A DNA stretch of 64,000 nt from Rhizoclosmatium globosum (lineage: Eukaryota > Chytridiomycota > Chytridiomycetes > Chytridiales > Chytriomycetaceae). Below the pieces are notes generated by a model. The model searched no databases. It was given only the letters and a program-made list of their open reading frames with translations, and was not told where the DNA came from. Shown here piece by piece: positions 1-10,858 of this stretch (position 1 is its first letter; each line of letters opens with the position of its first letter). The translations under genes were made by a program, and so were the position numbers. Where the stretch lies: NCBI GenBank assembly GCA_002104985.1, contig MCGO01000193.1, forward strand, positions 1-64,000. The letters are read 5' to 3'.

Positions 1-2704
1 TTGGACGCGATTCTGACAGTAGTTGGTTTGTTTAATGACTCATAAATCTTACACACTTCTAAGCATCTTTGCAGCGGAAATCGCAATTATAGACGAAACT
101 TTCAAAATCACTCAAAACCTTGACGAAGATATTATGTCCGGAGTATTGAACTTGATGACTGGAGACGGACGAGTATTCAATCTCCTTGCCTTTACGTCAA
201 AGGGATTCAACGACTTGGCTCCCAGTTTGGCCTTATTGGATGAGCGACTTCACTTGAACGACCTTAAGCTTCTTGAAGTCATCTGTGACGATGAGAAGTA
301 CCTCAATTTAATTAAAAACGGATTCTTTATGAGCGATCCAAAGACATTCATTGATTTGTGGCACAAAGTTGCGAATGTTATCAGCGCCACAAAGGAAGCA
401 TTCATTACTGCGGAATACTCTCAACAGCGCTTATTCTTCTGTCTTATGGGTCCTCATGAAGAGAACGGCAGTTATCGACCAATGTTGGAAAAAGACGTCG
501 CTCTGTCAAATCTCGATAATCTTCGCCGTGACGTTCAAATAATGGAAGATTTTGATGGCTTAGTTTCTCAACAATTTGATTTATTGGTGGGATTTACCAG
601 TTCGGGGTATGGCTGTTTTTTGGGAGTCAACCAGTCCTAATACATCTTAGGCGTTTCGACCGCTTGCATACTGATTATTTAGATGCAACTGGCACCAAAA
701 AAACAGGTCGCGCTGGTATTGAGAACTTCCATCATCACTTGAATGACCTGAAGCGGGACGGAAAGATTGGTTCGATTTTATGGTATTGCTTAGTCTTGGT
801 TTTCATTCCCAGTAAGTCCATATTTCTACAATACTCAGCTGAATGTTGATAGCTGGAACTTGAACGCTTCTCGACGACTTCCAGCACCACATCCAGTAAA
901 GAATGCAGGATTTTCGAACAATGTCCGGCCTTATTCAACACACTCTTGCGCACAAAAAGGTTGCATCGATGTTGTCAGACGCCGAAGTTGCCAATATGAC
1001 AGCGTTGGACAGATTGAAACGAAACACGAAGGAACAGTTTCTATTTCTCAACTCAACAACTCAGCACGAGACTGCCGCACGTATAAATAGCCCTCTTTCG
1101 AAAAGAAGTAAGTTTTCACGATAATTATGGAAACCTGGTTTAACATTCCATGTCCAGATCAGTTCTCGCAGCCGTCCCTCATTCCTAAAAATGTGACTAT
1201 GGCGGCCACGGTTGAGAGCCAATCCAAGGACAACAACGATGAAATGCTATTGGAGGAAGCTTCTCAACCCTCGTTACCTCAACCAATTCAAGCAATCCAC
1301 AGTACAGGACCAGTGGAAGCGACGTCTCCGGATTCTATTGAACGTTTGAGGTCTTCATCTTCTCCGATCACTGTATCATCTGCTCTTCAAACACCGGCAG
1401 CTACCACATTGGAAGCAAATTTTGACGATGTTGTTACTCCTACAAAACGTGATAAGCCACAGAGTGCCTTGACTTTGCGGTAGGTTCGGCGATGGCTTTT
1501 TCCCGAGCCGTGTCAGCTGCAGTCTTAGGCTCTCCTAGTGCTCCTGAGAAGTCAGTCCGTCATCCAGTTATCAACGGAAAGAAGCAAGTTTCAGTGGCTG
1601 ATTTCTTCACCAAGACCTCTCCGAAAAGAAACAGGCATCTGTCTCGCTGTCAAAGGCGAGCCCCTCCAAAGCTGCACACGCTGTGGTGTCTGGTCGTTCG
1701 TTTTTGGAGTCCCGACTGAACGTCGACGTTGCAGCAATAACGACTTTCACCGAGTTTGAAAAGAAGATCTTTTTTCGGTTCCGAGTTGAAGTAAAGGCGA
1801 TAGCAGATAACGCCAGCTCCATTGAAAGATTGATGGAGAAATGGGAGAAGGCGAGGAACGAAGAAACAGTTGTGTACCAGAAGAGTGATGGCACTATTGT
1901 GGACGGAGGTAAGCTCTTTGTTTCAATACAGCCTAGTTTTGACATGCTTCCAGAACTACGTCCAAAGCTTGAAAAACAGTTTCGAGAAATGTGTCTTGCT
2001 ATGGAAGGCTTTCACCAAAATCAGTTTATGTTTGCCAAGGACGACAATAATCAATTCAAACTTTCTGATTGGAACTTTCGGAATATAGTTTGCAAGAAGA
2101 AGTCGATTCAAGCGATTAATGCTGCTTTTACGAGAGAACCAGATCGAAGTGAGCATTACGGTTACGTTTTAAATATGCTGATGACTTGTTCAGTTCCCTC
2201 TGCGGACGTATTGGAGTTTGCACGACTGAATCGCCCTTGTGAGTTCACATCTATATCTAGTTCTGTCGCTCATTTGTTGTAACAGCAAAGATCCAGTATC
2301 CGTTAGCTATAACCTCTCGAATTCCTGAATGGGTTGCTATTGGCTCCAACTCAATCAACCATACAATATCACCGAAAAAGCGCGAACATTCTGTGTCATT
2401 GCAACCTTTCTCGAAACGACCAAGAATTGTACACACCGAGGCAGAGGTCGAAACACATCAAGTTCCACCGAAAGGAAAGCACTCCGTTGAGGCGACATGT
2501 AAGCGCTGCAAGAAAAAGAGATACAAGACTTTGCACGGAAAAAGCCACTGTACGGACGGATTCAACTCAACATTCACCAGCGTTGCTTACTATGCCACAG
2601 ATGAGGAAGTCAAGAAACATAATGGCTTAATGTTTAGAAATTCATCTGGAAAAGACGTCCCATGCTTCCTCTCACAGCATCGAAAAGGAGAACAAAAGGA
2701 GTAG
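1..2704 (+). pseudogene. Decayed multi-exon gene of unknown function
   Basis: Several coding-looking pieces line up on the plus strand. Exons 1-25, 64-606 and 651-782 join in frame through introns ending CTTCTAAG and ATCTTAG. Pieces around 853-1106 and 1159-2704 continue it, with an intron at 1107-1158 and another ending near 2285. Damage is visible: a stop (TAA) at about 898 inside otherwise open helical sequence, a frame change just before it near 870, another near 1480, and one at about 1622-1626 explained by one A missing from a run. One segment reads KKQVSVADFF, which fits a PCNA-binding PIP box (Q-x-x-V-x-x-F-F). The C-terminus (2490-2704) is basic and Cys/His-containing (CKRCKKK, then HGKSHC). 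I do not recognise the family. Position beside a recombinase suggests mobile DNA, but that is inference. The 5' end lies outside the window. Confidence 0.45.
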
Positions 2705-4339
2705 TGTCTTCATATTCTAACGTTGTCAATAAATCTGATTCTGATGTTGACATTGTGTTTATTCTTATTGGCCTCAGCGATTCAGAATCTCTGACATCAA
2801 TGAACAAATAAATTTGACAGCAGGTCAAGGTTCATGTTGATGGAACGTCCAAGTGAGAAAACATGAGAACTTGAAGTCTACCAGTAAAGCCTTCGTGGAT
2901 CACGCACATCACTGATCCAATAACAACTTCCCAAGTTTTCATTGATTAATTCGGAACTTTTGCGGACAGAGTTGCTCAGTGCAAACACGTTACGAGTGTT
3001 TCTTTTACTGTGGCTACAAGCAACATATGGTTGAGAACACGCTCTTTGCCCTCAAAACCATCACCAAAGATACTATTCCATGTGATCCTGTGTTATGGTA
3101 ATTTTAGTATGGTCAGGGAATGGTGAACCAATCTCACTGTTGTAGAAGACGAAAGCGATATACTGAATGGACACGCACCTACAACAGAATATCGAAGTCA
3201 ACTAAGAAACAAAGCAACTTATTTTGACTTCGGGGTTGCAGCAACAAGTCATTTACCTCAGTCTCCGATGAGTTAAACCTGACGCGTGTGTGCTCCATCG
3301 CGATTCAAAAGTGATCCACACACCAGAACGCACTCTTACACGGTGAACCAACAACTTGAAGTGTTGTTCGAGATGCTCTTGTGGTTTCGAGAAGTTCTAA
3401 TTGTCACAGAGTGATATATAAGTTTCGATGCAACCAAACGACTGATGTGCAATACTGATTGAAATGTCTGGGAGACCATGAATCAAAGGCAACTCAGATC
3501 ATCTTTATACTTTGTTCAGCTCTGGGAACGCATTGAGAATCCCGGCTGTCTCTTTTTCGCGGAGAATAGGACGGAGGAAGTTCAAACGTAAGCATACAGG
3601 ACACGATCGATGACTCCAAGGGGACTCGCTCCTATCTAAAACAAAATATTTACTATATTTAAAGATATATAGTGAGTTTGGGAGAACTTAAACCAGTAGA
3701 TCCTGATATAAAAGTGTTTCGTAACGTCTACTGGATAAGGTAATGAATGTCTCACTCACCAATCTCCAAACAGTACCTTCTACAATAAACAAGATTATTT
3801 TCTTCAACTTATCGTTATTCCGATTGGCCGAGAGCAGGCTCAGAGGAAAGGACAGAAACCTGGAAAATCACAGAACTACTTGACTCTACTGAAAGCAAGT
3901 CGAATGTAAGCGTGTAACCACACGAATTTGTGGGCCTGTAGAAAGAACGAGATAGAGAGTGAAGAGAGAGAGATAGAGAGAGCGAGAGAGAGGAGAGAGA
4001 GGAGAGAGAGAGAGAGAGGGATTTACAAGAAAACCTTTAATGCATTACAGTTCTCTATCGTTCTTTTTATTTGTATTTATTTATTTAATTATCCTTATTT
4101 GACGCGTGGCATTTCAAATAGTATCTTTAAAAACTCTTTCCCAAACTGAAACATCAATCACCTCGAGCCTCCCTCCACCCGTCCATCTCCATGTGCGCTA
4201 CCGCTCCGTTACGCACATAGCCGACTCCGTCTTCTCCCGAGCGCGTGCTGTAAGTGAGGGGGGTGCTTGAGTCGAATGAAATTTCTGAAACGCCCTCAAA
4301 AGGAGCGCCTCCCTCTCCGTCCTTTCGCTCAATCAAAGG
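2705..4339. other. Gene-free stretch with a GA-rich microsatellite
   Basis: No ORF with coding character is visible on either strand between the decayed gene and the serine recombinase. The only clear structure is a purine-rich GA/GAGA microsatellite at about 3941-4020. The rest looks like unique intergenic sequence or decayed element body. Confidence 0.6.
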
Positions 4340-5563
4340 ATGCGTCAGGATCAGCGCGGTACCGGAACCGCTGTCGGAAGAACGTGAGTGGTCCCTTATC
4401 GTTATCGTTGTCGATATCGAGCCCCTATCGATCCTTTTCATTGGTGTCCGAACTCTCCGTCTATCGCAATAACTTACTGTAAAAACTCTTCAGAAACCAC
4501 CCGCTTTCATCGACGCTCGCTCCAGACCTTCTTCAAACGGCTCGCCGTCTCACTGGTTCAATTTATCCAGTGCCTGGCACTCGCCTGGTCTTCGTTGCGT
4601 ACGTCCGCAAGAGCGTGGAATCCGACTCTGGATCGCTTCCACAGCAGCTGGCTCTCATCCAGAAGTGGGCTGCTGCTAATTCCCACGATATTCATCCAGT
4701 CGTCTTCAAAGATGTACAGTCTGGTGCTGACGCTTCGCGCCCAGGACTTCTGGCGTCACTGCAGCTAATCCGCTCCAATCCAGCGATTGCTGGTCTTGTT
4801 ACGTACAAAGTTGATCGGCTGTCTCGTAACTCCCGAGATTCAATGGGGATAATCGAAAGTCTTGTCAACTCCAGGAAAGTATACGCATCTGCGTCAGAAT
4901 CCGACATGTATTTTGGGACCCAGACTATTGATGTAAGCAGGTACTCTCATTTATTGGTTCACTAACTTCTGAACGGCAGGCAAATCAATATGTTTCACTC
5001 CTCTTGAAGTCGGCAATCGCCGAAATCGAACGTATTAAAACTGGCCAAGTTACAAGAAACCACATGCAAGTTAAGCGCGACCAAGGTCTTCCAGTTGGCC
5101 GAAATGCACCATATGGCTGTCGATTTCTGGCCAAGTATGCAGACGGGCAGGTTAAGTTTGGCTTTCAACTCGATCGATTGCGCTCCGATTCGATCTCAAT
5201 TACAGTTGTTCCTTGTTTGTCTGAACAGCGACAGGCATTGTCTGGATTTGCGTACTTCCGTGCTTGCGAACGTAACAGGATCCCTCCATCACGCGCTGGA
5301 TTGTTTCACCATGTTTTTTGTGCTGGGGTTTACGAAGACTGTCGTGAAACTGGAGCTGCGCGTAAGTCGATCGATCTATCTTACGTTAACTAACACTGCA
5401 ATCAGGGGCAAGGCACTACAAGATGAACAACTTATGGCGTGGCATCCAGAGTTATGTGCGGCGATTGGAAAAGTCTGGGAGATTGGGAGATCTGGATAGT
5501 GACGAAGGAATAGCTGGAACTGTTGCCGGGTTTGAACGTGAATCTGGGTCGGGGTTAGGGTAG
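4340..5563 (+). CDS. Intron-containing serine recombinase (large-serine-recombinase-like)
   Basis: Four exons, 4340-4383, 4494-4932, 4980-5361 and 5406-5563, join in frame to 340 aa. The N-terminal catalytic domain is clear: YVRKS with the nucleophile at about Ser55 and the conserved Arg two residues before it, the DRLSR motif at about 122-126, and the AEIER start of the long helix at about 175-179. A GRNAPYG stretch at about 201-207 matches the entry to the Recombinase domain (PF07508) of large serine recombinases. The product is shorter than typical members (450-600 aa) and I see no zinc ribbon, so it may be reduced. Serine recombinases cut and rejoin DNA at short attachment sites through a serine-DNA link. 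The last codons (..GSGLG, stop) are written by telomere-like GGGTTAGGG repeats that continue downstream. Spliceosomal introns show it is established in a eukaryotic genome. No TnpB/Fanzor-like partner is seen beside it. Confidence 0.75.
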
Positions 5564-5676
5564 GGTTAGGTCTGGGGTTAGGTTCGGGGTTTGGGTTGGG
5601 TGAGGTAGGGGGTCGGGTCAAGGGAAGGTTTGGTTTGGGGTTTCGGTTGGGTGAGGTAGGGGGTCGGGTCTAGGGA
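5545..5676. repeat. Degenerate interstitial telomere-like G-rich repeats
   Basis: The tract starts with TTAGGG-type units (GGGGTTAGGGTAGGGTTAGG) and decays into G-rich variants, including two copies of a block containing GAGGTAGGGGGTCGGGTC about 50 bases apart. The plus strand is strongly G-rich with many GGG runs, so G-quadruplex formation is plausible. The tract encodes the end of the serine recombinase and lies directly before an orphan ORF, so it may mark a former chromosome end, a capture event or a target site. Confidence 0.75.
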
Positions 5677-5752
5677 AGCCATAATCGATCAGAATAAAGC
5701 TACTATGGGACCAAAATTTGGTGCTGCTGGGAATGACCAGATTTGATCAAAT

Positions 5753-6877
5753 TTGGTCCATTTTTCAATTTTGGTTTGGCCTGCGGCCGGCTTCCCCGTT
5801 TATGACCAAATTCGCGAAAAAACTGCAACATTGATCAAGTATATTGTTATCAGAATTCAAGCTCTGGTGTCTCTTGTTTCGTTACTTGGTCAATTAATTA
5901 GGAATCATCCACACCTCAAAGTTTACTGGGAAGAAACTGCCAATTACATTCACAAAGAGCTTATTTGTTTGGTATCAAAACCTCCAGGATGGTACAACAG
6001 TAATTTTGATTGCTACACACTGCAGAAATTTACTAGCCAGTTACATTCTTTTGGAAGCATATCCTATCAAGCCTTTCCTTTGCTCCATATACTGGCAGAA
6101 CCAAATGAACTCAGATATGAACTCAGGAATCCTCTCCCCAAAAAATTGTTGGCTACTCTGGTTACAGCTACAGATCTTGCCAAAGCAGTAAACAAAAAGA
6201 CTAGATCTGGCAATAACACTATGGGTGTCATGCATAGAAGCCTTGATTCTGGTACAGTTCAACATGTTTTGCACATTCTGGCCAATGCTGGCTCTCAGCC
6301 AAAAGAATCTGACATCTTAGCTCCAGCAAATGCCAAGACAGAGAATGAGCAGGTTACCAGATTAATTGATGCCCTCTGTGAAGCATTGCTGGCCAGTATT
6401 CCAAATCAATTGATTAGATATCCTGAGAGAATGCAGGAAGTAAAGGATACAAAAAAGCTGACTGTTGAGCATCTAAGAAAGATTATTGATGATAAGAATG
6501 ATTATCCTTACTATGTGGTGAAAAGTAACAGTGTTGCCAATGTTAGAAACTATGAAGAGAAGCTGAGAAGATTTGTCAACTTTGACATTGCTGACATCAA
6601 CAGACTGATTGGAACAAAAGGGACTAAACTCAGCTGCTTGGCAGGTTACTTTGGAGAGCTTGTATTGTATCTTCAAAGTTTTCAATCCATTATTATTTTT
6701 GGTTCACATGCTGAAGGTCAAGCTGCTAAAGATAGATTCAAGACAAAGCTGTTAACTGAAGCCAGAGAAAGACTTGAAGTGTTACCATGTGGAGACCTCA
6801 ATCCCACCAATACTGTCTGGACAAGTTTTAGCCTTAAAATTGTCCTGGCTCAGATGGGGATACAATGCAATTTTTAA
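5753..6877 (+). CDS. Orphan ORF without an ATG, unknown family
   Basis: An uninterrupted frame of about 374 codons with clear coding character (mixed helical sequence, for example ENEQVTRLIDALCEALLASI). The frame opens at a TTG and no ATG occurs near the start, so the true N-terminus is either an upstream exon or has been lost. It begins about 80 bases after the telomere-like repeats. Base composition is AT-rich with many A-ending codons, unlike the neighbouring host genes and similar to the Plavaka element at 42.6-47.5 kb. I recognise no domain. A transposon-borne or transferred gene fragment is the simplest reading, but a host gene is not excluded. Confidence 0.5.
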   Translation: MVHFSILVWPAAGFPVYDQIREKTATLIKYIVIRIQALVSLVSLLGQLIRNHPHLKVYWEETANYIHKELICLVSKPPGWYNSNFDCYTLQKFTSQLHSFGSISYQAFPLLHILAEPNELRYELRNPLPKKLLATLVTATDLAKAVNKKTRSGNNTMGVMHRSLDSGTVQHVLHILANAGSQPKESDILAPANAKTENEQVTRLIDALCEALLASIPNQLIRYPERMQEVKDTKKLTVEHLRKIIDDKNDYPYYVVKSNSVANVRNYEEKLRRFVNFDIADINRLIGTKGTKLSCLAGYFGELVLYLQSFQSIIIFGSHAEGQAAKDRFKTKLLTEARERLEVLPCGDLNPTNTVWTSFSLKIVLAQMGIQCNF

Positions 6878-7914
6878 AGGTATTCCATCCAAAGAATATA
6901 GGTCATCAGTATAATTCAAAAACCGCAAATTTAGTATTCATGAAATCTAAACGATATAAATAAAACTGTAATACTGTTAAATAGTTTATTAGAAAAGTCC
7001 AAAATAATAGGATGTCATTCTAAAGCTGGGCACTGAACCCAGAGCCATCTGGTCATACACCCAACTTCTTGCTCACTAAGCTACATCTTTTGTGGCGTAC
7101 AGGCAAAAAAGTAAACAGATGGGTTCGAACCAAGCGCATTAATAACTTACATACAAACTCTTCCCCATTAAGGGAGGGCTCCCATTGTACAAAATTTTTT
7201 GTCTCCCTGTGTTAGGTGAGGTTGTCCGGAGAAAAGACCCTTCACGCGAACGAGCACTGCCCTTGCCACGTTGCTATGTAAGCTCCCAAACTTTCACAAT
7301 CAATAGAACTTAACTGGCTCTATCCATATTCGTTTGATTTGTTAATTTGTTGCATTTGGTTCATGAAATAATAAACGTCAAAGTTGTGCCAGATTTGGAT
7401 CATATCTGTCCGCTGCACCAGATGGCAGTGTAAAACATCAACTAAACTCAAAAGCCAGCACATTAAACACAGTTTAAACTGTATATTCTCTTCATTTGAC
7501 GGTGAATGATTCGGTTTTACTGTTGTTATTTGGTGAAAACACCAAATTCGGACTTTTTTCCTCACCCGAACGAGCACTGTGAAAGCTACTTGCGATTGTA
7601 AGCTCCACCAGCTTTACATCGAGTGCAAAATGGTATGATCTATGCATGCAAAAGTATAGAAGCAAAAGCGATGCGAATTGGTAGACTTTGTCTAACAAGA
7701 ACTTTTGGAATCAAGCAAAAAACTCACGATCTGGTGACAGAAGTCAAACCAAGCGAAATTCAACGTTAGTTTATGGACAGAACAATGCAATTGCGGAGGA
7801 TCAAGGTCCAGGTACACCTTAACAGAGTCTGTTCTTTGATCCACCTCCTACACAAAGGAAACAACGAGTACATTTGGATCAGGCATTATCCTTGATTCCA
7901 ATCAATCAATACAA
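6878..7914. repeat. Gene-free stretch with tRNA-derived and short direct repeats
   Basis: No supported gene here. On the minus strand, 7090-7024 resembles a tRNA: TAGCTTAGTGAGC fits an A box and CTGGGTTCAGTGCCC a degenerate B box, but the ends do not pair as an acceptor stem. A second isolated B-box match (GGTTCGAACCC) lies at about 7130. A direct repeat is present at about 7246-7300 and 7566-7622: both copies contain CGAACGAGCACTG and, 19 bases on, GTAAGCTCC. These look like old SINE fragments. Confidence 0.5.
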
Positions 7915-8286
7915 TTAGAAGAGACCTTCTTGCACAAAGGGGAACACAGGGATTACGACATAGAACGCATTTTCGGACCAAAGGGCCAAATAAAACAGAC
8001 AGCCCTCCACCAGCCTCCTCCAAATAGACATATCCAAGACGCGGACAGATCTGCAATGGAAGAACATGTACAATTTATAGAAACTCTTTATTGATGTCTT
8101 GAACCCTCGCATTCCATTCCCTCTCTCTGTGAACAATGGACAGTCAACCCATTCTGCATACCACAGAACAAAGACAAGTGTTTGGTGTTGCTGAAGTGGT
8201 TGATCTTTCATTCGTACTGTATCTGGCTGAGGATATTGAAGAGGAGGTGGTGAGGAACTTGTACTCGTCCAAGCCAAATAGGGCAC
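7915..8286 (-). pseudogene. Fragment of an MFS transporter N-terminus
   Basis: On the minus strand the frame reaching 7915 ends ..LFYLALWSENAFYVVIPVFPF, resembling the first membrane helix of drug:H+ antiporter or VMAT-like MFS carriers (patterns of the type S-E-x-x-x-Y-x-x-x-x-P-V-x-P-F). A likely acceptor (CATTGCAG) precedes the conserved part at about 8055. No continuation of the carrier appears in 7000-7915, and SINE units lie on the upstream side, so this is at best one surviving exon. The assignment rests on a single helix and could be chance. Confidence 0.35.
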
Positions 8287-8578
8287 ACTCCCTGCACCTA
8301 TTGAATGACGAGGGTTGAAGCAAGTTAGAAGAGGCTTGAGAGGCAGGACACAAACGTAAGATTGGGTGAAGCGGTGGTTTATTTGAAAGCACTAAATGGA
8401 TATCGTTAGATTTGCATCGATTTCCTGAGAATGACTTACTCAACATCAAAGCACTAGAAGCTCTGGGATTCGACGTCCTCACTCATTGGGGGGTGAGCGC
8501 ACGTTGGTGGTGGGAAACGGACAAAAATGGCGACAGAAAAATCAATTGCAATTTATCACTTTGGGAGCCCTCCCTTAA

Positions 8579-9128
8579 GCCAAACCTTTTAATTTGCAGA
8601 AATTTGTGTATTAACAAGGCTTTACTTAACAACAGATCCATCTTCAAAATGACAGACACCAGCTTCGACGCCAGGCAGACACCAGGCAGACACCAGGCAG
8701 ACACCAGGCAGACGCGAGCTTGGGCGTACTTGCAAAAGGTAGCACGTAGGATCCGAACCGAGAGCGTTCAGATCTGACGCCCAAGCTATTACCCACTGAG
8801 CCAAACCTTTTGAATTGAAACAATTTGTGTATTACCAAGGCTTTACTTAACAACAGATCCATCGTCAAAATGACAGACACCAGCTTCGACGCCAGGCAGA
8901 CACCAGGCAGACACCAGGCAGACGCGAGCTTGGGCATACTTGCAAAAGGTAGCACGTAGGATCCGAACCGAGAGCGTTCAGATCTTACGCCCAAGCTATT
9001 ACCCACTGAGCCAAACCTTTTGAAATGAAACAATTTCTGTATTAACAAGGCTTTACTTAACAACAGATCCATCGTCAAAATGACAGACACCAGCTTCGAC
9101 GCCAGGCAGACACCAGGCAGACGCGAGC
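8579..9128 (-). repeat. tRNA-derived SINE-like repeat, family A, tandem copies
   Basis: A unit of about 210 bases is repeated in tandem. Read on the minus strand each unit starts with a tRNA-like head: TTGGCTCAGTGGGTAATAG fits an A box (8803-8792 and 9013-9002) and GGTTCGGATCC a B box (8759-8749 and 8969-8959). The body contains 11-base CCAGGCAGACA iterations (3-4 copies) and a tail with GTAAAGCCTTG. A third body copy at about 9013-9128 is joined to a different head (family B). RNA polymerase III transcription from the internal boxes is expected for this class. Confidence 0.75.
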
Positions 9129-9513
9129 TTGGTCGTACTGGCAAAAAGCAGCGCAGAGGGTCCGAACCGAGAGCGTCTGGATCTTATCCCCAACTGTATA
9201 ACCACTAAACTACACCAACACTTCCTACCTTGTCTTTTAAGTATCAAAGAAGATAAATTTCGACACCATCAGTCGACACCATCTATGGGGATTGATCCTA
9301 ACTCTCCTAACTCTGGAGTATTGGTCGTACTGGCAAAAAGCAGCGCAGAGGGTCCGAACCGAGAGCGTCTGGATCTTATCCCCAACTGTATAACCACTAA
9401 ACTACACCAGCACTTCCTACCTTGTCTTTTAAGTATAAAAGAAGATAAATTTCGACACCATCAGTCGACACCATCTATGGGGATTGATCCTAACTCTCCT
9501 AACTCTGGAGTAT
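9129..9513 (-). repeat. tRNA-derived SINE-like repeat, family B, two tandem copies
   Basis: Two almost identical units of about 190 bases. On the minus strand each has GTAGTTTAGTGGTTATACAG as an A box (about 9215-9200 and 9407-9392) and GGTTCGGACCC as a B box (9168-9158 and 9360-9350), a good tRNA-type pair. The non-tRNA part contains TTTAAAAGACAAGGTAGG and a block with AGTTAGGAGAGTTAGG. The last unit ends at about 9513 and supplies the stop codon of the LRR gene next to it. Confidence 0.75.
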
Positions 9514-10231
9514 AGAACCACATACTACACCAATAAATGAAATCTGTTTCCAGGCTAAAAAGGTCCTAGCGGAGGCACGACGCACCTCAGTTGGACCAGT
9601 GAACTTGTTCCATGCAACATTCAACTGCTTCAAAGATGCAGGAATTGTAGTATTGTCAGGGAGAGGACCGCTCAGACTACCTCTCATCAAGATAACACTG
9701 TGCAACAATATTAATAATGGCTAATGCTGTCGTGAAACAGATCAACCCACGTTTTGATTTTTGGAGGAAGATTGGTTGGGAAACCACCTGTGAGAGGCAT
9801 ACCATTGAGGAACCTTTGATAGATGTATTAGTCATGTTGACAATGTCACAGCCATTCAATCTCACAGCGATTCAAGAGCAGCGGAGTAATTTGCTGGCAG
9901 CTGAGTAAATCCGGCTTGAGAAATGTACCTTACCAGACAGCGGTTATTAGTTAAACCTACATTGACATCAACCATCCTACATATTAGTCAAGGCTGTGAG
10001 ACCACTCAAATCTGGAATCTGCCCAGAGTAGCTACCAGAATCAACGCTGATTGACGTGATCATTTGGCCTTTGCACTTGGCAACGCCCCAAGACGCTGAT
10101 TGGCAACATGTGCTTGTGTCCAACGTCCCGAAGGCTGCTGGCCATGCGGTCTTGGCAATGTCGCAGTCATTTCTTGGCTTCGCAAAGGCCGAAGCAGTGA
10201 GAACAATGAGGGCAATGAGGCCAGTTTGCAT
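9499..10231 (-). CDS. Small secreted leucine-rich-repeat protein
   Basis: Five exons on the minus strand (10231-9981, 9928-9866, 9813-9751, 9697-9586, 9543-9499) join in frame to 177 aa; introns are 42-53 bases with CTAAT-like branch sites. A signal peptide (MQTGLIALIVLTASAFAKP) precedes a Cys-paired cap (CCQSASWGVAKC). Plant-type extracellular LRR units follow: SGQIPDLSGLTAL, LFLNGMPLTGGFPTNLP, LMRGSLSGPLPDNT and LNVAWNKFTGPT. Three introns fall between repeats, as in repeat-by-exon LRR genes. It should act outside the cell in binding or wall adhesion. The last exon is only 15 codons and runs into a SINE unit, so the gene probably lost its original 3' part; longer LRR proteins normally continue with more repeats and an anchor. 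Confidence 0.7.
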
Positions 10232-10858
10232 TTTTCAAGGACAGTTTTGAAAGGCGAGCTGAGCCCTCAATAATGAGTCAATCACTCTTGAACAAAATTT
10301 TCCAACCTTTTGAGTGTACTCTTTCAGGCATCACCCGTCAACGGCTTTAAGATACACAGACTTATCTCATCATACGGTTTTACTTAATAAAGAGATAGAT
10401 ACGAAAAGAATAAGGAAGTGTTATCGTCATTTAAAAATTTTCGGGAAGAAACCAAGCCTCATTGGCTTACACATTGCCTCAATAAATCATTATCTTCTGT
10501 TCTTAACAACACAAATTTCGTCCTATGACACCATTATGCAAATATATAGGTGGGAATTGAGATAAGGAACTACGGGAATTTAGTGGTTATTGGATAAACA
10601 ACTAAGACGATCAGGAGACCCAGACTCCCAACTGCAATTACTTTGTTTAGGCGTCAGATTGATAACATTCTTTAAACAGTTCATTGTTGCACTCCAACAG
10701 TTCAGTTAATGTTAGACACAGTAATTTGGATGAGGTCAGCCAAACCACAACAAGAGATGCTAATATTATACTACATATTCAAAGGATATCACAAAAACAT
10801 AAAAAAATGAATAAAGTTCAGCTCAAGATACACATACAACTACAAGACAGCGGCCATG
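10232..10858. other. Intergenic stretch, nothing supported
   Basis: Between the LRR start and the kinase stop I see only short spurious frames. It should hold the LRR promoter and the kinase 3' region. Confidence 0.5.

Noticed and set aside
4340..6877. IS607/Fanzor element
   Set aside because: The recombinase has its catalytic domain first and an APYG block after it, unlike IS607 TnpA, and no RuvC-type TnpB/Fanzor ORF is present nearby.
7024..7090. Functional tRNA gene
   Set aside because: A and B boxes are visible but the acceptor ends do not pair and the B box is degenerate; a SINE fragment fits better.
8680..8730. CRISPR-like array
   Set aside because: The repeats are 11-base direct iterations without spacers and the genome is fungal.
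8640..9144. ORFs spanning the SINE array
   Set aside because: They are translations of tandem repeat units (repeated LPGVCL) with no coding character.
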